DNA of 64,000 bases, taken from Haematococcus lacustris (Eukaryota; Chlorophyta; Chlorophyceae; Chlamydomonadales; Haematococcaceae). The translations under genes were made by a program, and so were the position numbers. Positions within the stretch are counted from its first letter, which is position 1. Every line of letters begins with the position of its first letter. The stretch covers positions 3,053,015 to 3,117,014 of the forward strand of contig JASKMD010000009.1 of the NCBI GenBank assembly GCA_030144725.1, read 5' to 3'. Positions 63,483-64,000 of this stretch are shown one piece after another. Under the pieces are notes generated by a model. The model was not told where the DNA came from. It did not search any database and saw only the letters and a list, made by a program, of their open reading frames with translations.

Positions 63483-64000
63483 TCTCTTAGGCCTGTGATT
63501 GTTGCGGGTATTGTTGCGGGCACGGTTATTTTGCGCCCCAATCATTCCAGCCCATGGCGAACTAGATTTCGGCAGGGTCGACAGCGTCAAGCAGGGAAGG
63601 CGCATCGGTAAGTGCCATATGCGGCAGGCATCCTTGCGACAGGCACCGAATCATTGCCGTTTGGTTCCGTAACTCGTAGGGAGCCTGCAGAGATGTCTCG
63701 AGCAATGGCCATTATGCGGGCTCTGCAGCGGCTGCCAGGTAGGAGTTTGGTAATCGCCACTGGTCCCAAGCCCTTTTGATCAACTTCACGGCTTCTGCTG
63801 CACATCGGGTATACCTCACGGGTTCAGCAGCTGATTGGTCTGAGCTGTATGCTGCCCCAGGCCAGGCTACTTGCAGCGCTGCATTTTCGATGCAGCATTG
63901 GTTTCGCGTAGCCCTCCGACGCCACTCTGCTTGCTTGCTATCGCAGCCGCTGCTTTCCCTGAGGCGACTATGGTAGCACGCGCCGCGCTCTCCTGTGGAA
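63483..64000. other. Right edge of window, no gene recognised
   Basis: Open frames of 60-73 codons on both strands show no recognisable domain. A gene entering from beyond the right edge cannot be excluded. Confidence 0.35.

Noticed and set aside
63174..63611. Arg-Ala, Gly-Pro and Leu-Ala dipeptide-repeat frames
   Set aside because: They are produced by the AGGGCC hexamer array in all frames, with no supporting exon structure.

Overview
The window is nuclear DNA of a GC-rich green alga, most likely a chlamydomonadalean. Three things point there: genes densely split by short GC-rich introns, TGTAA-type polyadenylation signals, and introns full of CAG-type and C-rich minisatellites. A Haematococcus-like source is my inference, because the RuvC-nuclease-like fragments at 53-59 kb resemble a family I associate with that lineage; I could not search for it. 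No bacterial operon, CRISPR array, rRNA or convincing tRNA gene is present.

Layout. 1-8726 is an 816-bp satellite array of about 10.7 nearly identical copies, ending in a rearranged junction with an 11-bp inverted repeat. 10149-14336 (+) is an EXO5-type Fe-S exonuclease with 8 exons. Convergent to it, 15209-20985 (-) is a large TPR/SET/MYND protein of SMYD4 type with 7 exons. From a shared 277-bp divergent promoter region, 21263-33338 (+) is the Notchless (NLE1) WD40 ribosome-biogenesis factor with 15 exons. Its fifth intron is 5.6 kb long and holds a C-rich minisatellite, a 489-bp foldback element and a retroposon flanked by a 13-bp target duplication. 35808-36743 (-) is a bacterial-type ribosomal protein L7/L12, probably mitochondrial. 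39497-55322 (-) is a NIMA-related (NEK) protein kinase with about 15 exons. Most of its larger introns carry a tandem repeat of their own, including a 6.4-kb intron made of about 134 copies of a 45-bp CAG-rich unit split by a tRNA-derived SINE, and an intron with 97 uninterrupted CAG triplets.

Three decayed copies of a TnpB/Fanzor-like RuvC-nuclease family lie at 53.4-54.7 kb (antisense inside a NEK intron), 56.4-57.1 kb and 57.5-58.9 kb. Two of them are different internal-deletion products of one parent type. At 60337-63071 (+) a 93-aa membrane-type ORF ends only 18 bases before the start codon of a CUE/DUF1771/Smr-domain protein, which suggests a dicistronic mRNA.

Gene models were built by hand from splice phase and recognised family motifs. 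For five of the six multi-exon genes the exon lengths sum to an exact open frame; in the NEK gene one junction is unresolved. Several introns (four well supported) use GC-AG rather than GT-AG borders. The very long open frames across the minisatellites are products of stop-free repeats and are not annotated as genes.
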